A stretch of DNA of 64,000 nucleotides. It comes from Schlesneria paludicola DSM 18645. Lineage in GTDB: Bacteria; Planctomycetota; Planctomycetia; Planctomycetales; Planctomycetaceae. The notes under the pieces are model-generated. The model had not been told where the DNA came from. It saw nothing but the letters and a program-made list of their open reading frames with translations, and did no database searches. Below are positions 33,640 through 40,452 of this stretch, piece after piece. The stretch's first letter is position 1. Each line of letters starts with the position of its first letter. The stretch spans positions 1-64,000 of the forward strand of contig CAMAYU010000008.1 in assembly GCA_945862235.1 (NCBI GenBank). The letters are read 5' to 3'. A program made the translations under genes and the position numbers.

Positions 33640-34428
33640 ATGACTTCCACCCTCCCCGTCGATAAGTCCGAAGCCCGTGTCCGCCAGATGTTCGGCGAGA
33701 TCGCCGGGCGTTACGACCTGATGAACCACGTCCTCTCGGGTGGGACCGATGTCTATTGGCGTTGGCGAACGGTGCGCGCTGTTGCGCCGAGTGGAGCGGC
33801 TCCGATCTTGGATGTTTGCACCGGGACGGGTGATCTCGCGCTGGCTTACTGGAAGGCGGGGCGAGGCCAAGTCGCCATCGAAGCGACCGACTTCACGCCC
33901 GAGATGCTGCGATTGGCCGAGACCAAGCGAGACCGTCAGTTCGGTAAACAAATTGCCGGGGGAGCCGCCTCGCTGAACTTCACCGAAGCCGACACGCAGG
34001 CTCTTCCGTTTGAAGACGACCGGTTTCAAATCGTCTCCGTCGCGTTTGGTCTGCGCAACGTCACCGATACCGAACGCGGGCTGTGCGAGATGGTGCGCGT
34101 CTGTCAGCCGGGAGGCCGCGTTGCCGTGTTGGAGTTCTCGATGCCAACGAACCCGCTGTTCGGCTGGGTCTATCGCAACTACTTCAAATACGTGCTGCCG
34201 CGCATCGGGCAGCTCTTCGCCAAGAATCGCCAATCGGCCTACAACTATCTCCCCGAATCAGTCTCTCAATTTCCCTACGGCCAAGCACTCGCCGACAAGA
34301 TGCAGGCGTGCGGACTGTCGAGCGTGACGTTTACACCGCTCACGTTCGGCATCGCGACGCTGTATGTGGGACGGAAGCAGGAGTCAGGAAACAGGAGTCA
34401 GCAAGCAGGGAGGGAGGAAACAGTATGA
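33640..34428 (+). CDS. ubiE: UbiE/MenG quinone C-methyltransferase
   Basis: A 262-residue SAM-dependent methyltransferase. UbiE/MenG adds the ring methyl group in ubiquinone or demethylmenaquinone. The family signature is intact: MFGEIAGRYDLMNHVLSGGT at the start, the SAM-binding loop ILDVCTGTGDLALAYW, the FTPEMLRLAE and TQALPFEDDRFQIVSVAFGL segments, RNVTDTERGLCEMVRVCQPG, and YNYLPESVSQFP near the end. The last 18 residues (KQESGNRSQQAGREETV) are encoded by a purine-rich simple repeat and are not part of the usual fold. The start ATG at 33640 fits the family length; upstream in-frame codons do not. Confidence 0.94.
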   Translation: MTSTLPVDKSEARVRQMFGEIAGRYDLMNHVLSGGTDVYWRWRTVRAVAPSGAAPILDVCTGTGDLALAYWKAGRGQVAIEATDFTPEMLRLAETKRDRQFGKQIAGGAASLNFTEADTQALPFEDDRFQIVSVAFGLRNVTDTERGLCEMVRVCQPGGRVAVLEFSMPTNPLFGWVYRNYFKYVLPRIGQLFAKNRQSAYNYLPESVSQFPYGQALADKMQACGLSSVTFTPLTFGIATLYVGRKQESGNRSQQAGREETV

Positions 34429-34490
34429 GACTCAGGAGTCACGAACGGATGCGCTGGCGTGTGTGCCGAATCCACAGAACAGCAACCAAC

Positions 34491-34598
34491 TAAGGCGAGC
34501 GGCAAGACTTGATTTACCCAAAGTAGACGTGTCACTCCGTGACACGAACCACTCCCACCACGGAGTGTCTGGCATACTCTCTCTTGCCGGTCGCCTAA
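34491..34598. repeat. Palindromic element, CGACCGGCAAGA family
   Basis: Outer arms TAAGGCGAGCGGCAAGACTT... and TCTCTTGCCGGTCGCCTAA, inner part GTCACTCCGTGACACGAAC, closely matching 9642-9744. It is flanked by a purine-rich tract (GTCAGGAAACAGGAGTCAG, 34382-34400) and a pyrimidine-rich tract that partly complements it (34610-34660). Confidence 0.87.
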
Positions 34599-34673
34599 AA
34601 CCATCCTGCCTCCTGATCCCTGACTTTAGTCCCCTGACTTCTACTCCTTGTCCCCTTCTTCCGAGCCTCCCGC

Positions 34674-35369
34674 ATGTCCAATCTCGTTGTCGCGATGACC
34701 GGTGCCAGTGGTTCTGCTTACGCACTGCGGTTGCTTGAAGTTCTCGTCGCTTCGGGGCGAACCGTGCATCTCACGATCAGCCCAGCGGCAGTCGAAGTCC
34801 TGAAGCAGGAACTGAGCCTGACCGTCGATCTGAACAATTTCGATCCGCAGCAGCTTCTCCCGACGGAAGAGCAAATTGCGCACGACAGTAAGCTGAAGAT
34901 GCTTCAACCCAGCGGCGACGTGGGTTATGCCGCCAGTTCGATCTTCAGCGAGAGCGAAGTGATGACGGGCAAGATCGTTTATCACCACTACCGCAACTTT
35001 TCTTCGGGAATCGCCAGCGGGTCGTTCCTGACCGAAGGGATGGTGATCTGCCCTTGCTCGATGGGAACGCTGGCCAGCGTGGCGAACGGTCAGTCGCAGA
35101 ACCTCATTCACCGCGCGGCCGATGTTCATTTGAAGGAGCGCCGCAAACTGGTCGTCGTTCCCCGTGAGACGCCGCTCAGCGTGATCGCGCTCGACAACAT
35201 GAAACGTCTGGCTGAAGCAGGAGCCACAATCCTCCCCGCAATGCCTGGCTTCTACCACGCCCCGCAGACGATCCACGACCTGATCGACTTCATCGTCGCC
35301 CGCATCTGCGACCAACTCGGCGTGAAGAACGAACTGATGAAACGCTGGGGGAGCAAACCGCAAGCGTGA
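34674..35369 (+). CDS. ubiX: Flavin prenyltransferase UbiX
   Basis: A 231-residue UbiX-type enzyme that joins dimethylallyl phosphate to FMN and supplies the cofactor of UbiD. The FMN loop MTGASGSAYALRLLEVL is at the N-terminus, followed by the TISPAAVEVL strand, the YRNFSSGIASGSFLTEGMVI segment with the conserved S-G-S-F, CPCSMGTLASVANGQSQNLI, and VVVPRETPLSVIALDNMKRL. All are family hallmarks. The insertion around residues 45-80 makes it slightly longer than the E. coli enzyme. It is third in the ubiD-ubiE-ubiX group, although a palindromic element separates it from ubiE. Confidence 0.95.
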   Translation: MSNLVVAMTGASGSAYALRLLEVLVASGRTVHLTISPAAVEVLKQELSLTVDLNNFDPQQLLPTEEQIAHDSKLKMLQPSGDVGYAASSIFSESEVMTGKIVYHHYRNFSSGIASGSFLTEGMVICPCSMGTLASVANGQSQNLIHRAADVHLKERRKLVVVPRETPLSVIALDNMKRLAEAGATILPAMPGFYHAPQTIHDLIDFIVARICDQLGVKNELMKRWGSKPQA

Positions 35370-35534
35370 CCGCAGGACGTTTGGCAGCGGTGGAGTGATG
35401 TGTTAAGAAACCGCCCGTGATTTGTGCGCATTTTCAGAGCCGATCCAAGAACCTCTCTCCCCGCAAAACCGGAGCGAAGGGTGAATTTGCGGATCGGCTG
35501 TTCATCAAGATGTAACCAACACAAATCCAGATTA

Positions 35535-35612
35535 GGTGAGCCGGGCGGCGTAAGCCCGCAGATTCTTAGCTGCAATTTTGAGAGTCCGGGTCCTTACGCG
35601 GCCCGGCTCACC
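35535..35612. repeat. Palindrome with GGTGAGCCGGGCGGCGTAAG arms
   Basis: Arms 35535-35557 and 35588-35612 pair with a few bulges. The GGGCGGCGTAAGCCC core links it to the GAGCGGGGCGGCGT family, but the outer GGTGAGCC differs. It lies just before cbiM. Confidence 0.83.
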
Positions 35613-35650
35613 ACTTCTGTCGACAACGTTTATCAAGGCCGCGCTGGACG

Positions 35651-36628
35651 ATGCACATTCGCGATGGGATTCTGGGACCGGAAGTTTGCGTGGCGGCGGC
35701 GGTCGTCAGCGCGTGTGCCGTCGCGTACTCGCTGCGGCGGTTGCGAGTCGATCTCGAAGATCGAGCCGTTCCGCTGACGGGAATGATGGCGGCCATCGTC
35801 TTCGCGGCGCAGATGGTCAACTTCCCGTTACTTGGTCTGCCGGTGTCGGGGCATCTGCTGGGAGGCGTCCTCGCGGCGGTGATGCTCGGGCCGTGGGCGG
35901 GATGTTTGGCGATCTCGCTCGTGCTGATTGTGCAAGCGGTGCTGTTCAGCGACGGCGGGCTGCTGTCTCTCGGCGCGAATGTGTTCAACATGGGCGTGGT
36001 TGGAGCGTGGGGTGGACACGCGGTGTATGCCGCACTGCGGCGGTGTCTTGGCACGAGCGTGACGGCTACGGTGTCGTCAGCAGCGGTGGCAGCGTGGTTG
36101 TCGGTGCTGGCGGCTGCGGCGCTGTTCTGCTTCGAGTTCGGATTGTCCTCACACTCGAGCGGCTTCGATCCGAGCGGCGTCTTCACGCTGATGGTCGTTT
36201 ATCACGCGCTGATTGGAATTGGCGAAGCGCTCATCACCGGCGCGGTCTTGGCGTTCGTCCTCTCGCGCCGTGCTGATCTGATTCCCGCGCCGACTCCCCT
36301 CCCTGCGGTTCGCGCGGTGGGCCAATTCGGTACGGCGGGACTCGTCGCCGCACTGGCTGTCGCTGCGTTGCTCGCTCCCTTCAAGAGCGAGCTTCCCGAT
36401 GGACTCGACGCCGTTTCACAGCAACTCGGTTTCGCATCGTTGGAGACCGAACGACCGCCGCTGTTGCTCGATGATTACGCGATTCCACTACCGGTCGAAG
36501 CCTGGTGGTCGGTGTCGTTGGCGGGAATGCTCGGGACGGCGATCGTGTTTGTGGGAGCCGTGCTGCTGGCGCGCGCCGTTCGCTGGAACACGACTCCGCT
36601 GACGTTGGCGGACAACACCGATGTCTGA
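35651..36628 (+). CDS. cbiM: Co/Ni ECF transporter S-component CbiM with N domain
   Basis: A 325-residue membrane protein, the substrate-binding part of an energy-coupling-factor transporter for Co2+ or Ni2+. It begins MHIRDGIL, matching the M-H-I-P/x-D-G N-terminus whose His2 binds the metal, which fixes the start. Residues about 1-210 are the CbiM core (GMMAAIVFAAQMVNFPLLGL, GHLLGGVLAAVMLGPWAGCL, NVFNMGVVGAWGG). After a linker, the C-terminal part (about 225-315) is a CbiN/NikN-like domain with KSELPDGLDAV and two more helices, so M and N are fused. Substrate choice between Co and Ni cannot be made. I see no cobalamin riboswitch upstream. Confidence 0.93.
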   Translation: MHIRDGILGPEVCVAAAVVSACAVAYSLRRLRVDLEDRAVPLTGMMAAIVFAAQMVNFPLLGLPVSGHLLGGVLAAVMLGPWAGCLAISLVLIVQAVLFSDGGLLSLGANVFNMGVVGAWGGHAVYAALRRCLGTSVTATVSSAAVAAWLSVLAAAALFCFEFGLSSHSSGFDPSGVFTLMVVYHALIGIGEALITGAVLAFVLSRRADLIPAPTPLPAVRAVGQFGTAGLVAALAVAALLAPFKSELPDGLDAVSQQLGFASLETERPPLLLDDYAIPLPVEAWWSVSLAGMLGTAIVFVGAVLLARAVRWNTTPLTLADNTDV

Positions 36629-37283
36629 CTCTTGCTCGCCCGACGCAGGGGCGACTGCATCCGACACGTCGCTCTGTCACGGGTTGCCTGCGGACGCGAA
36701 GTTATCTCTGACGCTGCTGGTCGTCGTGGTCTCCGGCCTGATTCCGCTCGAACACTGGCCCGCGCAGGGACTGCTGTTGGTCGCCGTTTTCATGGCGTTG
36801 AGTCTCGCGGGAGTCACCGTGCGGTATCTCGCGCGACGGCTCGCGCTGTTTCTTCCGGCGCTGTTTGTGTTCGGCCTTTCCATCCCCGTGGCCAGTGCGG
36901 AGGGCCTCGCGTGGAACTGGACGTTGTCGCTCTGGCTGCGTTGCACGGTGTCGTTCTTGGCCGGGCTGTGGCTGATCCACGTCCTGCCGTTGCGTGAGCT
37001 ACTCAGCGTGTTGAGACGCTGGCACTGTCCCGTGGTTCTGATTGCCATGATCGGTTTCATGTACCGGTACGTCTTCATTCTGTGGGACGAATTGCGGCGG
37101 CTCCGTTCTGCGCGCGACGCCCGCGATTTCGGCGGCGCCTCGACGTGGCGAGAGTGGACGATCAGCGCTCAACTCATTGGCCTGCTGTTGCTGCGCGCGA
37201 TGGAGCGGGCCGAGAGAACGCATCGCGCGATGCTGGCCCGTGGTTGGGATGGCTCGATCCGCAGTTTGGATGATGATCGGTAA
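36621..37283 (+). CDS. cbiQ: ECF transporter T-component CbiQ
   Basis: A 220-residue membrane protein of the EcfT/CbiQ family that couples the ATPase to CbiM. It has about five helices (LSLTLLVVVVSGLIPLEHWP, GLLLVAVFMALSLAGVTVRY, FLAGLWLIHVLPLRELLSVL) and the coupling helices with the conserved A-R-G motif near the end (RAMLARGWDGS) and an earlier RSARDARDFGG. The start overlaps the end of cbiM by 8 bases, indicating translational coupling. The next gene encodes the ATPase. Confidence 0.92.
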   Translation: MSDSCSPDAGATASDTSLCHGLPADAKLSLTLLVVVVSGLIPLEHWPAQGLLLVAVFMALSLAGVTVRYLARRLALFLPALFVFGLSIPVASAEGLAWNWTLSLWLRCTVSFLAGLWLIHVLPLRELLSVLRRWHCPVVLIAMIGFMYRYVFILWDELRRLRSARDARDFGGASTWREWTISAQLIGLLLLRAMERAERTHRAMLARGWDGSIRSLDDDR

Positions 37284-37310
37284 TTCGCGCACCGTGGAGA
37301 GTCCCCTCGA

Positions 37311-38066
37311 ATGACCGAGCCTGCGATTTTGGAACTGCGTTGTCTTTCCTTTCGATACCCGAATGGTCGCTTGGCCTTGCGCGACATCTCGTGCCGGGTT
37401 GCCTCCCGCGAGCGTGTCGCGGTGGTGGGACCGAGCGGCGCGGGGAAGTCCACGCTGCTCATGCACTGCAACGGACTGTTGCCCTCTCCGCCGGTCCAAC
37501 AAGACGGTGAGGCTCAAGTCTTTGTGAACGGCATCGCCGTAACGAAGCCGCATCTGCGCGAGACGCGCCGTCAGGTCGGGTTCTTGTTTCAAGACCCCGA
37601 TGACCAACTGTTCTGTCCGACCGTGCGCGACGACGTGGCCTTCGGGCCGCTCAATCTGGGACTCGATCAGCACGAGGTTTTGGCGCGGGTCGAACGTGGT
37701 CTGGCTTCCGTTGGAATGAGTGGCTTCACAGCCAGAAACCCTGCGGAACTGAGTACCGGCGAGCGGAAGCGAGTCTGTCTGGCGGGCGTCTTCGCATGCG
37801 AGCCGTCGGTGCTGGTTCTCGATGAACCGACGAGTAACCTCGACCCGCGAGCCCGCCGACAACTGCTCACCATTCTGCGAGCCTTCGCGGGAACGCTCCT
37901 CGTCGCTACGCACGACCTCGACTTTGTGATCGACCTGTGCGACCGAGTCCTCGTGCTGGACGACGGCCAAGTCCAAGCCGACGGTCCCACCGAACGCATT
38001 CTTTCCGATCCGCTCATCATGGACCGTCACGGTTTGGAAGTGCCGTGGCGGCTGCGCGGACGGTGA
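37311..38066 (+). CDS. cbiO: ECF transporter ATPase CbiO
   Basis: A 251-residue ABC ATPase that powers the CbiMNQ transporter. Walker A is VGPSGAGKSTLLMHCNG, the Q-loop is FLFQDPDDQLFCPTV (typical of EcfA/CbiO), the signature is ELSTGERKRVCLAG, with LSTGE in place of LSGGQ, Walker B is VLVLDEPTSNLD and the switch His is in LLVATHDLDFV. It begins 27 bases after cbiQ behind GGAGAG, so cbiM-cbiQ-cbiO form one operon. The order and fused M-N subunit match Co/Ni uptake systems. Confidence 0.95.
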   Translation: MTEPAILELRCLSFRYPNGRLALRDISCRVASRERVAVVGPSGAGKSTLLMHCNGLLPSPPVQQDGEAQVFVNGIAVTKPHLRETRRQVGFLFQDPDDQLFCPTVRDDVAFGPLNLGLDQHEVLARVERGLASVGMSGFTARNPAELSTGERKRVCLAGVFACEPSVLVLDEPTSNLDPRARRQLLTILRAFAGTLLVATHDLDFVIDLCDRVLVLDDGQVQADGPTERILSDPLIMDRHGLEVPWRLRGR

Positions 38067-38128
38067 GATCCTCCGTTAAGACTGATCGAAGTCGCTTTCC
38101 CTCCGGTTCGGATTGCGCACCATGGATC

Positions 38129-38350
38129 ACTAGCCCGCCGCGCGAGCGAGGGCTTCGCTTTCAGAGGCTAATCGAAAAGAAACACTTGTTCTCAGGGTGC
38201 CACGGTCACGGCTTTGCGTAGCCGTGCTTTGGTCGTCGCGAAGCCACGGTCACGCAAGGCCGTGGCCGTGGCACTCAAAACACAATCGCAGCCAACCACG
38301 GTCACGGACGGCCTCTAACGCGACGCCCTCGCTTGCGCGTCGGGCTGGTT
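38129..38350. repeat. Palindrome split by an inserted second palindrome
   Basis: Left arm ACTAGCCCGCCGCGCGAGCG... (38129-38153) and right arm GCCCTCGCTTGCGCGTCGGG... (38325-38350) belong to the TAGCCCGACGCGCAAGCGAG family, whose loops are normally about 20 bases. Here they are about 170 bases apart, and 38195-38276 is a complete palindrome of the CACGGTCACGG family. Confidence 0.85.
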
Positions 38351-38354
38351 GACC

Positions 38355-38894
38355 TCACTGGATAAATCCGTCCAGCACGCGCGCGAACGCGGCGTAGGTG
38401 CCGGCATCGAACAGGACGAACCTCACGATGAGTGGATCGGGATGAGTGAGCAGAAAGGTCCGCGTTTCATCGAGCGCATTCTCGGCAGCCAGATCGACGG
38501 GAAACCGGTACGCGCCGGTGCTGAGCGCGGGGAATGCGATGCTCGCGCAGTCGTGCTTCGCGGCGAACTGCAATGACCGGCGATGTGCCGAACGGAGCAG
38601 GTCGGCTTCTTGTTCGCGACCGCCGCGCCAGATCGGGCCGACCGCGTGAAAGAGAAACTTCACGGTGAGCTTTCCCGCGCCGGTGGCCACCGCGTCACCG
38701 GTCGGACAGCCGAGCGGATAGCGCGTTCGCGTCTCTTCCATCACGGTTGGTCCGGCCGCGCGATGAATGGCTCCGTCCACGCCACCCCCTCCCGCCAGTT
38801 GCGCGTTCGCCGCGTTGACGATCGCATCGACTTGCTGTTGAGCAATGTCTCCCTGAACGAGTTCGATGCGACTGATTCCGAAGTGAACTTTCAT
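38355..38894 (-). CDS. Macro-domain ADP-ribose-binding protein
   Basis: A 179-residue single macro domain of the YmdB/MacroD type, which binds ADP-ribose and removes O-acetyl from O-acetyl-ADP-ribose or mono-ADP-ribose from proteins. The opening ISRIELVQGDIAQQQVDAIV is typical, followed by the catalytic loop NAANAQLAGGGGVDGAIHRA (conserved Asn, Asp and G-G-G-V), CPTGDAVATGAGKL, KFLFHAVGPIW and the substrate loop FPALSTGAYRFP. The start ATG has GAGG 6 bases upstream. It is convergent with cbiO and probably monocistronic. Confidence 0.95.
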   Translation of the reverse strand: MKVHFGISRIELVQGDIAQQQVDAIVNAANAQLAGGGGVDGAIHRAAGPTVMEETRTRYPLGCPTGDAVATGAGKLTVKFLFHAVGPIWRGGREQEADLLRSAHRRSLQFAAKHDCASIAFPALSTGAYRFPVDLAAENALDETRTFLLTHPDPLIVRFVLFDAGTYAAFARVLDGFIQ

Positions 38895-39418
38895 GAGGGG
38901 GCCTCAATGGGGAGCGAGGAGCGAGCGGTGAGTGTTTCATATCTCATACGGGACAACGCGACAGGGTTCCGAGTCGGGTGGCGTTAGCCCTCGCGCGGCG
39001 GTGAGTGAGAGGATTCTGAGCGGGCTGACGCCGCCCCGCTCAGAGGTCTCATCACGGACCGCGCGAGGTGTTGCCGAATTGCATCAGCGATGCCGTGGCG
39101 CTGGCAACGCGGTCAACCGGTGATGAACTCGCGGGTTGCGTTCGTTGCTGCCAGCCAGCCTCTCGAATGACGTGGCCTTTCGTCAACACCGGTCTGTTGT
39201 CGGTGACAACGCTTCCGGACGAAATGTTCAGCCCACAAAAAAACTCTAACTCCATCAGGCTTGGCGTTTGTGTCGCTTTGCTGAGTGGCCGTGTCAAGAA
39301 ATGCAGACGCCTCGGCAACCGTGGCATTCAGTCTGCTTTACAAGCCAAACATTCTGCGAGCGACCGCGACCAGACGACGGACTCGCAACACACAGTGTCT
39401 CCAGAATGGACAACTGCC
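38895..39418. other. Divergent intergenic region before the pilin-like genes
   Basis: Contains the palindrome at 38971-39054. The open frame continuing upstream of 39419 from 39068 shows no conserved content, so the pilin-like gene is taken to start at 39419. Promoters of the pilin-like pair should lie here, but I could not single one out. Confidence 0.5.
38971..39054. repeat. Palindromic element, GAGCGGGGCGGCGT family (diverged)
   Basis: Left arm GAGTCGGGTGGCGTTAGCCC (38971-38990), right arm GGGCTGACGCCGCCCCGCTC... ending GGTCTCATCA (39054). An extra CTGAGCGGG just before the right arm suggests a partial second copy or a rearrangement. Confidence 0.78.
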
Positions 39419-39724
39419 ATGACTGCTCTCTCCGCCCGCCTGATCCATGACGAAGACGGCTTCATCGTCTCCGCCGAACTCGTGCTGATCGCCACTGTCG
39501 GCCTCCTCGCGATGGTCGTGGGACTCTCCGAAGTCGCCCTGAACATCAACAACGAACTCGAAGACATCGGCTCGGCGTTCGGCTCCGTCAACCAAAGATT
39601 CTTGGTTCGTGGTTCACGCGGTCATCAAGGAAGTGGCGAAGGTGGCAGCTTTCAAGACAGCGGCGACTACTGCGATCGCTCCGGCAACATTAGTCCGGGT
39701 AGCCCCTCCCAGGGAGAGAACTGA
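39419..39724 (+). CDS. Pilin-like small membrane protein 1
   Basis: A 101-residue protein with a short charged leader (MTALSARLIHDEDG), then a hydrophobic helix FIVSAELVLIATVGLLAMVV with Glu at position 6 after the Gly-Phe junction. This matches the prepilin-peptidase site and first helix of Flp/TadE-type pilins. A conserved stretch follows (NNELEDIGSAFGSVNQ), then a Gly/Ser-rich tail with FQDSGDYCD. It is a tandem paralogue of the next gene; similar short proteins are, to my knowledge, widespread in planctomycetes and are of uncertain function. The start ATG at 39419 has only a weak GGA upstream. No Tad machinery genes are nearby. Confidence 0.78.
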   Translation: MTALSARLIHDEDGFIVSAELVLIATVGLLAMVVGLSEVALNINNELEDIGSAFGSVNQRFLVRGSRGHQGSGEGGSFQDSGDYCDRSGNISPGSPSQGEN

Positions 39725-39869
39725 TCGGCTCACACTCACTCGGACACGAATATTTTGAATGACACGTCGCCTCGACGAACTGCACCACTCGACTAGGCAG
39801 ACTCGCACACAACCGCACTCACGTCTCTTTCTCGAACTCACCATGCACTTTGCACCAAGGAACCTGCTC

Positions 39870-40184
39870 ATGAAGACGTTCGCAATTGCCCTGTTAAATG
39901 ACGAAGCTGGCTTTATCGTTTCGGCCGAACTGGTCCTGATCTCGTCGGTGTGCGTACTGGCGATGGTGGTCGGTCTGTCCGAAGTGGCCAATGGCATCAA
40001 CCAAGAACTCGAAGACATCGGCTCCGCGTTCGGTTCGATCAACCAGAGCTACCGGTACGCTGGCCTGTCCGGCCACGGTGGTTTATCGGGCGGCGGCGGC
40101 TTCCAAGATGGTTCGGACTTCTGCGACAGTGCCGATGACGTTGTTGGAAATGATCCGACGGGTGAAGGCCACGACTACAAGTAA
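39870..40184 (+). CDS. Pilin-like small membrane protein 2
   Basis: A 104-residue paralogue of the gene 145 bases upstream. The leader is MKTFAIALLNDEAG, then the helix FIVSAELVLISSVCVLAMVV, GLSEVANGINQELEDIGSAF and a tail with FQDGSDFCD. About four fifths of positions between DE-GF and SxNQ are identical to paralogue 1, while the leader and tail differ. AAGG lies 9 bases before ATG 39870. A strong intrinsic terminator follows at 40248, suggesting that the pair forms one transcript. Export and cleavage at Gly-Phe are inferred from the resemblance to Flp pilins. Confidence 0.8.
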   Translation: MKTFAIALLNDEAGFIVSAELVLISSVCVLAMVVGLSEVANGINQELEDIGSAFGSINQSYRYAGLSGHGGLSGGGGFQDGSDFCDSADDVVGNDPTGEGHDYK

Positions 40185-40247
40185 GCTCGGCGACATTTGA
40201 ACTCCGCGTCTCACGACGCCTCGAATTGATGCGACTCCTTTCTGGCC

Positions 40248-40297
40248 CACAGCCCTCACATGCGAACAATCGCGGTGGGGGCTGTGTGTTTTCTTTG
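40248..40297 (+). terminator. Intrinsic terminator after the pilin-like pair
   Basis: CACAGCCCTCAC (40248-40259) pairs with GTGGGGGCTGTG (40275-40286) over 12 bases with one G-T pair. TGTTTTCTTT follows directly. Confidence 0.88.
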
Positions 40298-40324
40298 GAG
40301 TAGCGAAGGAAAGAGGCGTGTGCA

Positions 40325-40443
40325 GAGGGCCATTCAAAACCTGTTGTTGCCTCGAAAAACTAGCCCGACGCGCCAGCGAGGGCTTCAGCATCATCGAATG
40401 CCCAGCCCTCGCTGGCGCGTCGGGCTAGTTTTGAAATGCCCTC
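40325..40443. repeat. Full-length TAGCCCGACGCGC palindrome with outer arms
   Basis: Same architecture as 11425-11540: GAGGGCCATTCAA outer arm, one-sided ACCTGTTGTTGCCTCG, inner arms AAAACTAGCCCGACGCGCCA... with perfect complement, then TTGAAATGCCCTC. The inner arm has CGCCAGCG where the other copy has CGCAAGCG, changed on both sides, so pairing is kept. Confidence 0.9.
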
Positions 40444-40452
40444 TTGTTCGAT

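Noticed and set aside
35370-35650. Possible cobalamin or nickel riboswitch before cbiM
   Set aside because: No B12-box-like sequence was found; the only folded structure is a palindrome of the interspersed type.
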